This document shows, piece after piece, positions 15,170-23,863 of a DNA stretch of 42,506 nt (its first letter is position 1; the number at the start of each line of letters is the position of its first letter). The notes under the pieces were generated by a model that searched no databases, was not told the origin of the DNA, and saw only the letters and a list, made by a program, of their open reading frames with translations. The position numbers were made by a program, and so were the translations under genes. The DNA is from Euryarchaeota archaeon UBA103 (GTDB lineage: Archaea; Thermoplasmatota; Poseidoniia; Poseidoniales; Thalassarchaeaceae), in NCBI GenBank assembly GCA_002506825.1, contig DAYH01000015.1:601-43106 (forward strand), read 5' to 3'.

Positions 15170-16456
15170 GTGCTGGACATTGCCATGTTTCGTGAGAATG
15201 CCGACACTATTAGGGCAGATCATGATAGAAGGGGCATCTCTCATGATTCAATAGATGAAATCATCAGATTGGATGAAGAATGGCGGAAGGCTCAGTACGA
15301 TACCGATCAGATAAGGAGGCAGAGGAATACGGCGGCGAAGGGGATTGCCGAGGCGAAGAAGGCAGGAGATAGCTCTCGTGCCGAGGAGATATTGTCAGAG
15401 GTCGCAGACCTAGGAAAGAGAATCACAGAACTGGGAGCTCTGGCTGATGAGTGTCTGAAAAAGAGAGATGAGCTCAGGATGAGGGTTCCAAATGTTCTAC
15501 ATCCAGATGTACCGGTGGGAGAAGATGATCAGAAGAATACCCTCCACAGTCTTCATGGATCTAAGAATGAGCTCAAATTTGAGGCTAGAAACCATAACCA
15601 GCTCATTGAGATGAATGGATGGGTGGATCAATCAAGAGGAGCTAAGGTAGCTGGAAGTAGGTTCTACTTCATGCAGGGAGACCTAGCTAGGATGGAGATG
15701 GCTCTCCAGCAGTACTCAGCTGACTTTCTAATAAGCAGGGGATATACATTGGTACAGCCCCCACTAATGATGAATAGGGAAGCTTACGAAGGGGTAACTG
15801 ACTTGTCTGATTTTGAGACGGTTATGTATGGAATAGAACCTGATAACTACTACCTCATTGCTACAAGCGAGCACCCACTAACTGCAATGAGGATGGATGA
15901 GATTATCGAGCCTTCTGAGTTGCCTGTGAAGCTTGTGGGAGTCTCTCCCTGCTTCCGGAGGGAAGTAGGCGCTCATGGGCTTTCTGACAGAGGAATCTGG
16001 AGAGTTCACCAGTTCACCAAGATCGAGCAGATAGTGATATGTCATCCTGACGAATCATGGGGTCATCATGAGGACCTCCTAGAGAATGCTGTCAATCTAT
16101 GGGACAGCCTAGGCCTCCATTATCGAGTAGTGAACATATGTACTGGAGATATGGGCACAGTAGCCGCGAAGAAATACGACTTAGAGGCATGGTTACCTGG
16201 GGCCGGTTCGTATAAGGAAGTGGTCTCTTGCTCTAATTGCACTGACTATCAAGCAAATAGACTCAGAATTAGATATAGGACTAAGGAAGGCAATGAAGCG
16301 GTCCATACCCTCAATTCCACAGCAGTAGCGACTAGCAGGGCGCTTGTAGCAATAATGGAGCAAAACCAATTGGAGGATGGACGGGTTTCTGTCCCTGAGG
16401 CCCTTAGGCCTTACATGGGTGGCCAAGAGATACTCGAAAAACTCAGTGGCCTCTGA
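15170..16456 (+). CDS. serS: Seryl-tRNA synthetase (class II, common type)
   Basis: It charges tRNA-Ser with serine. The N-terminal residues start VLDIAMFREN, the family's usual beginning, followed by the long antiparallel coiled coil (about residues 35-100, Lys/Arg/Glu-rich) that grips the tRNA variable arm. The catalytic core has TSEHPLTAM, class II motif 2 in CFRREVGAHG...HQFTKIEQ, SCSNCTDYQANRL, and motif 3 in LNSTAVATSRALVAIMEQ ending in VPEALRPYMGG. This is the bacterial/common form, not the rare methanogen type. I choose GTG 15170 because homology begins there. ATG 15116, overlapping the protease stop as TGATG, and TTG 15092 are in-frame alternatives. Confidence 0.96.
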   Translation: MLDIAMFRENADTIRADHDRRGISHDSIDEIIRLDEEWRKAQYDTDQIRRQRNTAAKGIAEAKKAGDSSRAEEILSEVADLGKRITELGALADECLKKRDELRMRVPNVLHPDVPVGEDDQKNTLHSLHGSKNELKFEARNHNQLIEMNGWVDQSRGAKVAGSRFYFMQGDLARMEMALQQYSADFLISRGYTLVQPPLMMNREAYEGVTDLSDFETVMYGIEPDNYYLIATSEHPLTAMRMDEIIEPSELPVKLVGVSPCFRREVGAHGLSDRGIWRVHQFTKIEQIVICHPDESWGHHEDLLENAVNLWDSLGLHYRVVNICTGDMGTVAAKKYDLEAWLPGAGSYKEVVSCSNCTDYQANRLRIRYRTKEGNEAVHTLNSTAVATSRALVAIMEQNQLEDGRVSVPEALRPYMGGQEILEKLSGL

Positions 16457-16476
16457 CTCGATTCGAGAAATTGACT

Positions 16477-16550
16477 CTATTTTCCTGATTATAATATAAT
16501 AATAATTTCACTTTTCCTAATTATTAGTATGTTTTAAAATGCTATTAATT
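16477..16550 (+). promoter_or_regulatory. AT-rich promoter of the flavoprotein gene
   Basis: Between serS and the flavoprotein gene about 74 bases are almost entirely A and T, unlike any other spacer here. TTTTAAAAT at 16532-16540 looks like an archaeal TATA box. Its centre lies about 26 bases before ATG 16562, the distance expected for a leaderless transcript starting at that codon. A second AT run (ATTATAATATAATAATAATT) lies further upstream. Confidence 0.65.
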
Positions 16551-16561
16551 TGCGCGATGGC

Positions 16562-17734
16562 ATGCCCGGACGTCAAGAGGACATCAATGAAGCATCAGAA
16601 ACAGTTTCAGCAGATGGTTCTGAGCAATACGATGTAATTGTAGTAGGTGCCGGTGCAGCGGGAATTGGAGTAGGAATAGCAATTGCACATGTGGGTATTG
16701 AGAACTTCCTAATCGTAGATCGCGAAACTGTTGGATCTTCCTTTTCCTCTTGGCCTGATGAGACACGATTCATTACGCCATCGTTTCCAAGTAACTCGAT
16801 AGGAATGTTAGATTTGAACTCGATAGCAATTGGCATATCACCAGCATTTAGCATGAAGGTTGAACATCCGACTGGGAAAGAATACGCTGAACATTTACAA
16901 GATATCTCTGATTTCTTCGAACTCCCAATCCGGGAAAAAACAGATGTTAGGAACATTGAGAAGAATGATGGATTATTCCACCTAGAAACCCAAGAAGGAA
17001 CTTTACTGGCGAAAAACGTCATATGGGCCGCAGGCGAATATCAATACCCACTATTGGATGGATTTGTAGGAAGTGAGCTTTGCCGGCACACTTCAACGGT
17101 TCCCAGTTACGGCGGTCTAGACGGGGAAGACTTCCTAATAGTGGGTGGTTATGAGAGTGGTATTGATGCCGCTGTACACCTCTCAAATAGAGATAAGAAA
17201 GTCCGATTATTTGATTTGAACGCTCCTTGGTTGGAGGAAACGTCGGACCCTAGTGTTGCTCTTTCTACCTTTTCTTTTGAGCGTATGAACAATCCTAAGT
17301 TTGAAGAACACACTAAACTTTTTGCCAATACGCCAGTGGAATCTGTTTCTGTTGAAGACGGGGTTTATGTGCTTAAGACTCAGGATGGTCAAACATTCAG
17401 CTCGACCAATCAGCCCCTACTGGCTGGTGGATTCTCGGGGAGTCACAAATTTGTCTCCCATCTATTCGATGAGAGAGATGACGGTTTTCCCGAACTCAAT
17501 GAGAGCGACGAGTCGACAATAGTTCCTGGCATGTTTCTCTGTGGGCCCTCAGTCCGTCATGATGGCCATATCTTTTGTTTCATCTTCAAGTATCGTCAAC
17601 GATTTGCCATTGTGGCACAGGCGATCGCATCTTCTCTTGACATCCCTACTGATGAATTTGTTGAGGCTTACAGAAGCTGGGGAATGTATCTGGATGATCT
17701 GTCGTGCTGTGGTCAGGAGTGCCTTACATGTTAG
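16562..17734 (+). CDS. FAD-dependent oxidoreductase, monooxygenase/thioredoxin-reductase-like, with Cys-rich tail
   Basis: A protein of 390 residues. The FAD dinucleotide fold YDVIVVGAGAAGIG is near residues 24-36, ending in the FLIVDRE strand. The segment SFSSWPDETRFITPSF resembles flavin-monooxygenase-like proteins. NVIWAAGEY precedes the second nucleotide fold FLIVGGYESGIDAAVHL, and PGMFLCGPSV with a closing helix completes the flavin site. The last residues DLSCCGQECLTC place four Cys in a CC-x3-C-x2-C pattern, suggesting a redox or metal site. ATG 16562 is preferred over TTG 16550 because of TATA spacing. By hand count Arg is coded by CGN in 10 of 14 cases, against 6 of 33 in the neighbouring serS, a sign of recent transfer. 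The substrate is unknown. Confidence 0.85.
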   Translation: MPGRQEDINEASETVSADGSEQYDVIVVGAGAAGIGVGIAIAHVGIENFLIVDRETVGSSFSSWPDETRFITPSFPSNSIGMLDLNSIAIGISPAFSMKVEHPTGKEYAEHLQDISDFFELPIREKTDVRNIEKNDGLFHLETQEGTLLAKNVIWAAGEYQYPLLDGFVGSELCRHTSTVPSYGGLDGEDFLIVGGYESGIDAAVHLSNRDKKVRLFDLNAPWLEETSDPSVALSTFSFERMNNPKFEEHTKLFANTPVESVSVEDGVYVLKTQDGQTFSSTNQPLLAGGFSGSHKFVSHLFDERDDGFPELNESDESTIVPGMFLCGPSVRHDGHIFCFIFKYRQRFAIVAQAIASSLDIPTDEFVEAYRSWGMYLDDLSCCGQECLTC

Positions 17735-17976
17735 CACAGGAAATAGAGGTTCAAGAAACCAAAGAATTGGTAACGAATCATAAACAGACTCGTCTAGGGA
17801 AAATGATGAGCTTCGAATGGATTGGCCAAACGCTCGCTAGCTTTTTTTGGATAATAAGTGTGTTTGCCTATGGGGGTCCGGAAGGGCTCGGAGATTGGTT
17901 GCAACTGATGGCCGCGTCTTCTTGGATGCTGTCAAATATCGCTTCAGTGTTGACAATAGTACAAGATACAACGTAA
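17728..17976 (+). CDS. Small two-helix membrane protein coupled to the flavoprotein
   Basis: An 82-residue protein whose ATG lies inside the last codons of the flavoprotein gene (7-base overlap), so translation is probably coupled. The N-terminal 25 residues are hydrophilic. Two hydrophobic segments follow, about residues 30-50 (WIGQTLASFFWIISVFAYGG) and 55-77 (DWLQLMAASSWMLSNIASVL). The Trp-rich composition suggests a membrane-interface protein. I do not recognise a family. The overlap suggests it anchors or feeds electrons to the flavoprotein; that is inference only. The following gene is convergent, ten bases away. Confidence 0.7.
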   Translation: MLAQEIEVQETKELVTNHKQTRLGKMMSFEWIGQTLASFFWIISVFAYGGPEGLGDWLQLMAASSWMLSNIASVLTIVQDTT

Positions 17977-17986
17977 CTAAATTAGA

Positions 17987-20245
17987 TTAAGACCTGAGTG
18001 AGATTGAAATCTCAATCCATTTGGAAGTAGGCGTATTGCTACCCTCTGCAGTACTCTCTAGAGGAACTAGGACGTTGGCCTCTGGGAAGTATGAGCACAG
18101 GTTACCCCTGGGAATATCGTATGGAACCACCTTCCACCTCTCTGAGAGTATCGTCCTCTCTCCCCAATGGCTTGTCAGATCTACCTCTTGACCGGGGGAT
18201 GCTCCGATTTCAAGCATGTCATTCTTGTTCATCATCACCACCCTCCTGGCATTGTATATGCCCCTATATCTGTCATCCATTCCGTAAATCGTAGTGTTAT
18301 ACTGATCATGGCTTCGTACTGTCATCATAATGAATCTCTCATCATGGATTTTTCTATCTGGAAGATCGTGACAGAAGAATTGTGCCTTTCCTGAAGGAGT
18401 ATTCCAAGTTGGTCCATCCCTAGGACCATTAGGAAGGTAGAAACCACCTCTCGAACGAACCCTAGAGTTATAGTTCTCAAATCCCGGGATGCATCTGGAT
18501 ATCAGGTATCTTGTATTCTCATGTTCATGATACGCTTTCCAGTCGAGAGGTCCGTTTGGAAAGAGCTCTTCGCCGATTCTACAAATTATCTCAGGCTCTG
18601 ATAGGAGGGCATCAGAAGCTGGTTCCAGCGAGCCCTTACTAGAGTGTACTAGTCCCATTGAGTTCTCAACTGTGACGAATCCTCTAGGGTCTCTCTCAGT
18701 CCTCCCTAGGCAAGGAAGTATCAGGGCCTCCTTTCCTGTAACTAGGTGTGAACGATTCATCTTGGTTGATATCTGTACTGTAAGGCCGATGTTTCTGATA
18801 GCCTCGGCAACTCTCTCGGTATCTGACATAGCTGAGATTAGATTACCGCCTAGTGCCATATAGACCCCTATTTCTCCCTTCAATGAAGCTTGAATAAACT
18901 CGACAACGTCATACCCCCTCTTCCTTGGCATGGTGATTCCAGTCTCTCTCTCACATGAAGAGAGGAACTCTTCGCTCGGGTGGTGATTGATTCCAACGGT
19001 ACGATCTCCCTGTACATTGGAGTGCCCCCTAACCGGGCAAGCACCGGCGCCTGGTTTACCAAAGTGACCTCCAACTAACAGAAGATTGGCGACTTCCTGT
19101 ATGACAGCAACGCTATTCTCATGCTGTGTTAGGCCCATAGCCCAGCAAACAATCATTCGCTTTGAGTTGGCAATGGCCTTACCGACTCTCTCTATACTCT
19201 CACGAGGGATTCCTGATTGGATCTCTATTTCCTCCCAGCTAGCTGAATTGATGTGTTTCTGCCACTGTTCAAATCCAGATGTATTGGAAGATATGAATTC
19301 AGAGTCTATCGACTCTTCGGAGAGCACTACCTTAGAGAATCCCTGTAGCAATGCCGCATCGCCGCCTATTCTTACTGGTAGGTGCTCGTCCGCAATCTGG
19401 ACGCCTCGGCCGAGCAGGTGCAGAGGATTCTGGGGGTGCTTGAATCTCTTCATTGCGGTCTCCTCCAATGGATTAATGCTCACTACTGATCCTCCATTCT
19501 CCCTACATCCAGCTAAAGCCGTCAGCATCCTAGGATGATTCGTACCAGGATTCTGACCTATAACTAGGATCAGATCGGCGTTATCGAAACAAGAGAGCTT
19601 GACAGTTCCTTTTCCAATTCCGATTGAGTTGGACAGTGCGACGCCACTAGACTCATGACACATGTTACTACAATCGGGCAGGTTGTTGGTTCCTATCTGT
19701 CTGGCTAGTGTCCCCCAAAGAAACGCCGCCTCATTGGAGGCTCGGCCACTCGTGTAAAATACCACTTCATCGGGACTATTAGTATTCCTTACTCCTGATG
19801 AGATAATCTCAAATGCTTCATTCCAATCGATTTTCTCGTAATAATCAGAGTCTTCTCTCAAGTACATTGGATGGGTTATTCTACCCATCTTGTCTAGTTC
19901 CATATCAGTTAGCTTTGATAGCTCTGTGACTGAATATTCCATTAGGTCATCGGGGGTTACTCTCTTGTTGGTAGCCTCTGTAGCAAATGCCTTTGCTCCA
20001 TTTTCACAGAACTCGAAAGTGCTCCTATGATTATCTGGATCGGGCCATGCACAGCCGGGACAGTCATATCCGTCAAATCTGTTAACTGACAGCATTGTCT
20101 GAAGGGTTTTCTTCAGCCCCGCCTCTCCCAGACCTATGGAGAATGACTTCTGAACGCCGACTATTCCTGCCGCTGTATTCTTTGGCTTTCCAATTCTGAG
20201 CCTCTCCTCAACTATAGGAGGTAAGGCACTAGAGTCACGAGGCAC
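17987..20245 (-). CDS. Molybdopterin oxidoreductase, FdhF/YdeP family
   Basis: A 752-residue protein of the formate-dehydrogenase-like molybdenum/tungsten superfamily, closest in pattern to YdeP. GYDCPGCAWPDPD (Cys62, Cys65) with a further Cys80 is the family's N-terminal element. WNEAFEIIS and VVFYTSGRASNEAAF lead to SNMCHESSGVALS, where Cys196 is the likely metal ligand at the position of Sec/Cys in formate dehydrogenases. ADLILVIGQNPGTNHPRM binds one pterin nucleotide. MGLTQHENSVAVI, GHSNVQGDRTVG and the C-terminal beta-barrel (MMTVRSHDQYNTTIYG...RVVMMN) complete the fold. Start is GTG 20245. The substrate of this family is not settled; no FdhD or electron-transfer partner lies in the window. 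Confidence 0.9.
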   Translation of the reverse strand: MPRDSSALPPIVEERLRIGKPKNTAAGIVGVQKSFSIGLGEAGLKKTLQTMLSVNRFDGYDCPGCAWPDPDNHRSTFEFCENGAKAFATEATNKRVTPDDLMEYSVTELSKLTDMELDKMGRITHPMYLREDSDYYEKIDWNEAFEIISSGVRNTNSPDEVVFYTSGRASNEAAFLWGTLARQIGTNNLPDCSNMCHESSGVALSNSIGIGKGTVKLSCFDNADLILVIGQNPGTNHPRMLTALAGCRENGGSVVSINPLEETAMKRFKHPQNPLHLLGRGVQIADEHLPVRIGGDAALLQGFSKVVLSEESIDSEFISSNTSGFEQWQKHINSASWEEIEIQSGIPRESIERVGKAIANSKRMIVCWAMGLTQHENSVAVIQEVANLLLVGGHFGKPGAGACPVRGHSNVQGDRTVGINHHPSEEFLSSCERETGITMPRKRGYDVVEFIQASLKGEIGVYMALGGNLISAMSDTERVAEAIRNIGLTVQISTKMNRSHLVTGKEALILPCLGRTERDPRGFVTVENSMGLVHSSKGSLEPASDALLSEPEIICRIGEELFPNGPLDWKAYHEHENTRYLISRCIPGFENYNSRVRSRGGFYLPNGPRDGPTWNTPSGKAQFFCHDLPDRKIHDERFIMMTVRSHDQYNTTIYGMDDRYRGIYNARRVVMMNKNDMLEIGASPGQEVDLTSHWGERTILSERWKVVPYDIPRGNLCSYFPEANVLVPLESTAEGSNTPTSKWIEISISLRS

Positions 20246-20282
20246 GACAGTTCGTGATTGTGATAGTTCAAATCGCTTGGCA

Positions 20283-20876
20283 TCAACTATGACTAATGTT
20301 GACCTTTTCAGGCTCCTTGCCCAAGTTTCGTCTAACTAGTAGTAATGCGACCAGGATTGTGAATAAAATTGCTAGAATTGGGAATAATAGAGCGATTAAC
20401 GCGAGAGCTACGCTAGCTATATTCTCACCAGTGGCAACTACTGGGTTCGCCACTCCTAGGGTGAATGTAGAGCTGATTCCCCTAGCAGCAACAGTTGCGG
20501 TCTGGATAGTGGCTGACATTCCCCCTCCAGCTACTATGGCTATGGCCCATTGTATGATTGGATCGCTCCCCTCTAAGGAAATTGCAGTCATTCCTATGCC
20601 TGCAATAACTGCTGCTGGTGTAGCTAAAGTATCAAGCAGGTTATCAATCAGAGGAACGTAATATGCTGCGAATTCGGCCATCATTGCTATTCCTAGAATG
20701 ATTATTGCCGGTGTTGATGTGAAAAACTCGAACTGTGTACCTATTAGTTCGATATCCACTAAACCTGATCTAACAGACAGGGACATTAGAAAAGGGGGCA
20801 GAAAAACACGAAAACCAGATGCTGCGGCTAGGCTCACGCCCATGAATGCCGCAATAGCCATAGTGAAGCCCTCCAT
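20283..20876 (-). CDS. DUF4126-type membrane protein
   Basis: A 197-residue membrane protein rich in Ala, Gly and Ile. It resembles DUF4126 proteins: AFMGVSLAAASGFRVFLPPFLMSL near the N terminus, then AEFAAYYVPLIDNLLDTLATPAAVIAG, GGGMSATIQTATVAARG and a C-terminal helix LALIALLFPILAILFTILVALL followed by a basic tail. About five to six hydrophobic segments are expected. The function of the family is unknown. It lies between the biotin carrier gene and the molybdopterin oxidoreductase on the same strand, with gaps of about 40 bases on both sides. Confidence 0.82.
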   Translation of the reverse strand: MEGFTMAIAAFMGVSLAAASGFRVFLPPFLMSLSVRSGLVDIELIGTQFEFFTSTPAIIILGIAMMAEFAAYYVPLIDNLLDTLATPAAVIAGIGMTAISLEGSDPIIQWAIAIVAGGGMSATIQTATVAARGISSTFTLGVANPVVATGENIASVALALIALLFPILAILFTILVALLLVRRNLGKEPEKVNISHS

Positions 20877-20915
20877 GTTACTCGGAATGATTGGTCTGAT
20901 ATTAACCCGGTCTAA

Positions 20916-21416
20916 TCAATCGCCTAATTCTACTAAAACAGATCCCATATCAACTCTGTCTCCCTGATTGAAATTGATGGATATTACCTCTCCAGCCTTC
21001 GGAGCTAAAATCCTATGCTCCATCTTCATCGCTTCCATAGTCATCAGAGGTTGTCCCTCACGTACTCTTTGACCTACTGTGACCATTACATCCAATACTG
21101 TCCCGGGCATTGGGGCTGAAAGTCCTCCTTCTGCCTTACTCAATGATTTTGCACCTTTTTCCAACTCTGAAATTATGTAAATCTCCCCGTCTAGATGTAT
21201 CCACCATTTATCCCCCACCTTTGAAACGTGAGCGAATCTAGGATTGCCATCTATCTCTACTGAAATCCTAGATTTATGATCTAATTTTGAAATCCTTATT
21301 TTTGGAGGTTCTCCTTTTTGCCCATTGATCTTGAGAGAAGATACAGTGATCAACCCCTCTTTTTCAGTGAGATCAACGGAGAATATATCTTCTAAATCTG
21401 ATACTTTCCACTCCAT
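20916..21416 (-). CDS. Biotin carboxyl carrier subunit of acyl-CoA carboxylase
   Basis: A 166-residue protein. The C-terminal 70 residues form a biotinyl domain: SAPMPGTVLDVMVTVGQ, then EAMKMEH with the biotinylated Lys131, and LAPKAGEVISINFNQGDRVDMGSVLVEL. The N-terminal half is a small beta-rich region of unknown role that may be the linker found between biotin carboxylase and carrier in fused alpha subunits. It follows the biotin carboxylase gene, whose stop codon is part of its ribosome site (TAGGTGAT-3 nt-ATG). In most 3-methylcrotonyl- or propionyl-CoA carboxylases this domain is fused to the biotin carboxylase; here it is separate. Confidence 0.93.
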   Translation of the reverse strand: MEWKVSDLEDIFSVDLTEKEGLITVSSLKINGQKGEPPKIRISKLDHKSRISVEIDGNPRFAHVSKVGDKWWIHLDGEIYIISELEKGAKSLSKAEGGLSAPMPGTVLDVMVTVGQRVREGQPLMTMEAMKMEHRILAPKAGEVISINFNQGDRVDMGSVLVELGD

Positions 21417-21419
21417 TAA

Positions 21420-21425
21420 ATCACC
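21420..21425 (-). promoter_or_regulatory. Shine-Dalgarno site of the biotin carrier gene, fused to upstream stop
   Basis: Minus strand GGTGAT lies three bases before ATG 21416. Its first G is the last base of the TAG stop of the biotin carboxylase gene, giving TAGGTGAT. This supports the start and tight coupling. Confidence 0.6.
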
Positions 21426-22978
21426 TACGGGAATCTCCTAGAGAGTGTTCTAAAGGGATCGTGAGGGTGTCCAGAGTGATCATCTGAATTACTCGAGTTT
21501 ACGATCGATGATGATTTTCCGACACCTAGCCTCTTGGCCGCAGATGCGATAGCCACCAATACTGAAGGGTCTGGTTTTTCGCTGATGAACTCCGAAATCG
21601 GGGTATTGTCTAGGAAGTCTGTCGTTATACTACCAGACGTGAAAGCTGGATGAGTGAGGGCGTTTCTCAAGAAGCCGATATTAGTAGTCACCCCTAGGGC
21701 TATGAATGATGATAGAGCAAGCTCCAATCTCCTAATGGCTGCCATCCTACTTGGTGCGTGGACGATCAGCTTGGCCAGCATTGGATCGAAGTTCACAGTT
21801 ACCTCGTCTCCTTCCTTAACTCCCGAGTCGACTCTTATTCCAGGTCCAGAAGGAGGTTTCCACAATGCCAATTTACCGATGGCGGGAAGGAAACCTATTT
21901 TTGCATCTTCAGCGTATATTCTTGCTTCGATTGAATGGCCAGAGATACTCACTGAGTCTTGTGAAATTCCAAGGGGAAGTCCTGAGGCTATCTCGAGTTG
22001 CTTCTGAACCAGATCTACTCCGGTGATCATCTCGGTGACCGGATGTTCGACCTGCAACCTAGTATTCATCTCCAAGAAGTAAAAATCTCCATTGGAGGAG
22101 AGGAGGAGCTCTACAGTGCCCGCTCCAACGTAGTCCACGGCTTTGGCGGCGAGAACAGCCGTGTTACCCATTGATTTTCTGAGTTCGCCCGAAACAGCCG
22201 AGGATGGTGCCTCTTCGATTACCTTCTGATGCCTTCTCTGTAGTGAGCAATCTCTCTCATTCAGATGTATACAATTACCATATTTATCCGCTAGAATCTG
22301 AATCTCAATATGTCTGGCACCGGTGAGGAGCCTCTCAACATACACCGTTCCATCTCCGAATGCCGCGGATGCCTCTCTAGCAGCGGCCTCATACTCAGTT
22401 CTGAGCATCTTTGGCTCTCTGACTATCCTCATGCCCTTACCTCCGCCACCAGCACTGGCCTTCAGAAGCAATGGGTATCCAACCCTAGCGGCCACTGATG
22501 CTAGTGTTCCAAGATGATCACTATCATCGGGAATCGCTACCTCATCACCAGGAATTACCGGTACTCCTGATTCTATCATCCTAGATCTTGCTGAAATCTT
22601 ATCTCCCATTGTATCTATGGCTTCAGGAGAAGGGCCAATCCATATGATTCCAGATTTATCTACTGCATCGGCAAAGTCTGCTCTTTCCGACAGAAAGCCA
22701 TAACCAGGATGTATCGCCTGCGCTCCAGAAGACTTGGCGGCCTGAATTATGGCTTCTGAATTGAGGTAATTCTCTGACAGACTATCCCCTGGCAAGTATA
22801 CTGCATGATCCGCCATCTCAGTATGTAGTGAGTGTTTGTCTGGATTAGAATAAATTGCGACTGCTGTCAAACCAGCTTCTTGGACAGCTTTGATAATTCT
22901 GACTGCTATCTCTCCTCTATTGGCCACTAACACCGTATCAAATGGAGTAGGCGCTTCCTTCATCCATTCGGGTATCAT
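21425..22978 (-). CDS. mccA: Biotin carboxylase subunit (3-methylcrotonyl-CoA carboxylase alpha-type)
   Basis: A 517-residue ATP-grasp enzyme that carboxylates biotin with bicarbonate and ATP. The N-terminal domain has FDTVLVANRGEIAVRIIKA and ends near AIHPGYGFLSERADFA. The ATP-grasp loop is KASAGGGGKGMRIV, followed by ERDCSLQRRHQKVIEEAP, then FLEMNTRLQVEHPVTEMITG with the catalytic Glu/Arg residues, and GHSIEARIYAED with the C-terminal domain. It lacks the carrier domain, which is encoded by the next gene. Order on the minus strand is mccB, liuC, mccA, carrier, and the carboxyltransferase looks like the methylcrotonyl type. I therefore assign it to leucine breakdown rather than fatty-acid synthesis. 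Confidence 0.93.
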   Translation of the reverse strand: MIPEWMKEAPTPFDTVLVANRGEIAVRIIKAVQEAGLTAVAIYSNPDKHSLHTEMADHAVYLPGDSLSENYLNSEAIIQAAKSSGAQAIHPGYGFLSERADFADAVDKSGIIWIGPSPEAIDTMGDKISARSRMIESGVPVIPGDEVAIPDDSDHLGTLASVAARVGYPLLLKASAGGGGKGMRIVREPKMLRTEYEAAAREASAAFGDGTVYVERLLTGARHIEIQILADKYGNCIHLNERDCSLQRRHQKVIEEAPSSAVSGELRKSMGNTAVLAAKAVDYVGAGTVELLLSSNGDFYFLEMNTRLQVEHPVTEMITGVDLVQKQLEIASGLPLGISQDSVSISGHSIEARIYAEDAKIGFLPAIGKLALWKPPSGPGIRVDSGVKEGDEVTVNFDPMLAKLIVHAPSRMAAIRRLELALSSFIALGVTTNIGFLRNALTHPAFTSGSITTDFLDNTPISEFISEKPDPSVLVAIASAAKRLGVGKSSSIVNSSNSDDHSGHPHDPFRTLSRRFP

Positions 22979-22995
22979 GACAAGTCCTCTTTGAT

Positions 22996-23859
22996 TTATT
23001 CAGTGGACCAGTCGGGTGATCTTCTTTCTAAAAATGCAGAAAGTCCCTCTTGTCCCTCTCTTGACCCTCTCATCTCACTAGTCTTCTCCAATGTCCATAG
23101 CCTCAGATCTTCATCAGAACCAGTCCATCTGTCGAGTTCTAGTGTCAGTTTCTTTGATTCATATACTGCCACCGGACCTGTTGTAAGAACGGTGTCTATT
23201 ACTCTGGAGGAGGCTTTCTCGAATTCTTCCTTATCCTTTACAATATCATCTATCCAGCCAATTCTTAGAGCCTCTTCTGCATCTACTCTACTTGCTAGCA
23301 TGGAAAGTCTTCTGAATTGTGCACTTCCAATTTTCCGATATACGTAAGGGCCAATCACTGCCGGCAGGATACCTAACTTTCCTTCTGATAGCGCTATTCT
23401 TGTTCTGGGCTCTGCAATGACATGGTCAACACATGAAACGATTCCGGCTCCACCCCCTAGTGCTACCCCTTGGACACATGATAACGTGAAGCATGGGTGG
23501 GCCCATAGGGAGTTGAATAACGAGTCGAGTCTCATAGAGTCTTTTCTGTTTTCTTCAGGGCTGGCGGCTCCTGCGTCCCTCATCATATTCACATCTGCAC
23601 CGGCGCAGAAGTGCTTGCCCTGAGAGTTCAGTACTATCACTCTGAGGAAGGGTAACCCGTCCTCGTCATGGATTGAGTTATTCTGACCAGCGGATCTTTC
23701 TGATGTCCATTTTAGAAGTTCTACTAATTCACTAATCAGTTGTACGTTGAGGGCATTGAATACCTCACTTCTTGTCATTGTTATTCGTGCTATCGGACCC
23801 TGGATGGAAACATCGCAGAGTTCTGTGGTCGGTACTTCATCACTCATTGAAAATTGCAT
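22996..23859 (-). CDS. liuC: Enoyl-CoA hydratase family, probable methylglutaconyl-CoA hydratase
   Basis: About 287 residues of crotonase fold. VSIQGPIARITMTRSEVFNALN is the N-terminal strand-turn. HFCAGADVNMM provides the first oxyanion-hole region, and VQGVALGGGAGIVSCVDHVIA the second. A C-terminal helical trimerisation domain ends in GLSAFLERRSPDW. Crotonases hydrate or isomerise enoyl-CoA thioesters. The position between the carboxyltransferase and biotin carboxylase genes of a methylcrotonyl-CoA carboxylase suggests it hydrates methylglutaconyl-CoA, the product of that enzyme. ATG 23859 is chosen because GGATGTGA, which contains the mccB stop, lies just before it; 23883 would overlap mccB by 20 bases. 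Confidence 0.87.
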   Translation of the reverse strand: MQFSMSDEVPTTELCDVSIQGPIARITMTRSEVFNALNVQLISELVELLKWTSERSAGQNNSIHDEDGLPFLRVIVLNSQGKHFCAGADVNMMRDAGAASPEENRKDSMRLDSLFNSLWAHPCFTLSCVQGVALGGGAGIVSCVDHVIAEPRTRIALSEGKLGILPAVIGPYVYRKIGSAQFRRLSMLASRVDAEEALRIGWIDDIVKDKEEFEKASSRVIDTVLTTGPVAVYESKKLTLELDRWTGSDEDLRLWTLEKTSEMRGSREGQEGLSAFLERRSPDWSTE

Positions 23860-23863
23860 TATT

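Noticed and set aside
16457..16550. AT-rich spacer as a replication origin or tRNA/attachment site
   Set aside because: It is short, has no repeated origin-type boxes or tRNA fold that I can see, and is well explained as a promoter.
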